A stretch of 64,000 bases of DNA from Paracoccus saliphilus (GTDB taxonomy: Bacteria > Pseudomonadota > Alphaproteobacteria > Rhodobacterales > Rhodobacteraceae). The notes beneath the pieces were generated by a model. That model was not told where the DNA came from and made no database searches. It was given only the letters and a program-made list of their open reading frames with translations. Positions 63,834 to 64,000 of this stretch are shown here, one piece after another. The stretch lies in assembly GCF_028553805.1 (NCBI RefSeq), contig NZ_CP067140.1, positions 1,426,001 to 1,490,000 of the forward strand, given 5' to 3'. Within the stretch, counting starts at the first letter, position 1, and the number at the start of each line of letters is the position of its first letter. The translations under genes and the position numbers were made by a program.

Positions 63834-64000
63834 CATTTCCAACGCCGGTGAACCCAGAACCATTGTTCCATATGGCGGCGCACCAGCGCCTCGAGATCGT
63901 CATTCAGCGCCTGCATCATCGCGGCGGGTTCACCATGTTCGACCGGTTCACCCACATGGACGCGAAAGGACAGCCCGTCGGGTTGGCGGATGCCATGCAC
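63833..64000 (-). CDS. C-terminal end of a lipid A acyltransferase (LpxL/HtrB-like), partial
   Basis: The last 55 codons of a minus-strand gene running off the right edge. It ends MEQWFWVHRRWK followed by TGA at 63833-63835, the typical C-terminus of late lipid A acyltransferases (LPLAT family), preceded by LNDDLEALVRRH. Membrane enzyme adding a secondary acyl chain to lipid A. Confidence 0.85.
   Translation of the reverse strand: MHGIRQPDGLSFRVHVGEPVEHGEPAAMMQALNDDLEALVRRHMEQWFWVHRRWK

Overview
The window is GC-rich alphaproteobacterial chromosome. Gene content and order point to Rhodobacterales, probably Paracoccus or a close relative. The pointers are the tolQRAB-pal-cpoB-tilS-ftsH string, a fused MrpA/B (PhaAB-type) antiporter subunit, class II DAHP synthase, a Hint-domain protein, a gene-transfer-agent (GTA) tail-protein remnant beside cysE, and many intergenic GC hairpins ending in a GGGATATTTGCATGAAGAAGAAG-like tail. 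Genus is inferred from layout only. I see no rRNA, tRNA, CRISPR array or transposase.

Layout. 1-4.6 kb: end of a flagellar export operon (small unknown gene, flhA, fliR, flhB, FliJ-like), all overlapping. 4.7-6.7 kb: leuC-leuD on the minus strand. 7.0-16.9 kb: plus-strand housekeeping genes (MscS channel, rsfS, rlmH, gpmI, EnvC-like, S41 peptidase, rppH, cobO, otsB-otsA). 17-20.5 kb: dnaE. 20.6-26.6 kb: complete Mrp antiporter operon (minus). 26.8-29.0 kb: ruvCAB. 29.1-30.9 kb: folD, chorismate mutase, ohr. 30.9-41.2 kb: minus-strand block reading ybgC, a sulfotransferase-like gene, tolQRAB-pal-cpoB, tilS, ftsH.

41.4-46 kb is more accessory: a small secreted protein, a lower-GC phosphotransferase divergent from a LysR regulator, an unknown gene and scoAB. 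46-51.9 kb is a polyamine-type ABC transporter with one ATPase, two tandem paralogous binding proteins and two permeases. 51.9-52.66 kb is gene-free and holds three successive intrinsic terminators, two of them preceded by anti-Shine-Dalgarno-like stretches, which looks like a small-RNA cluster, followed by a long repeat element.

The most unusual locus is 52.66-55.8 kb. One uninterrupted reading frame joins the catalytic half of an amidase-signature enzyme to the C-terminal part of a GTA gp15-type tail protein. A DUF2793 gene and cysE follow, as at the right-hand end of a GTA cluster. The rest of the GTA cluster is absent here, so this looks like an in-frame deletion scar. Two ~131-bp repeats in inverted orientation, with imperfect terminal inverted repeats, bracket this segment. 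55.9-64 kb carries pyrD, DUF952, a secreted 5'-nucleotidase, a GNAT, a Hint protein, a GlxA-type regulator divergent from class II DAHP synthase across a phased TGCGCAAG repeat array, and the end of an LpxL-type acyltransferase.

Starts were moved to internal codons where ribosome-binding sites, overlaps or family lengths called for it; rsfS appears to use CTG. All function calls rest on motif recognition and context, with no database search.
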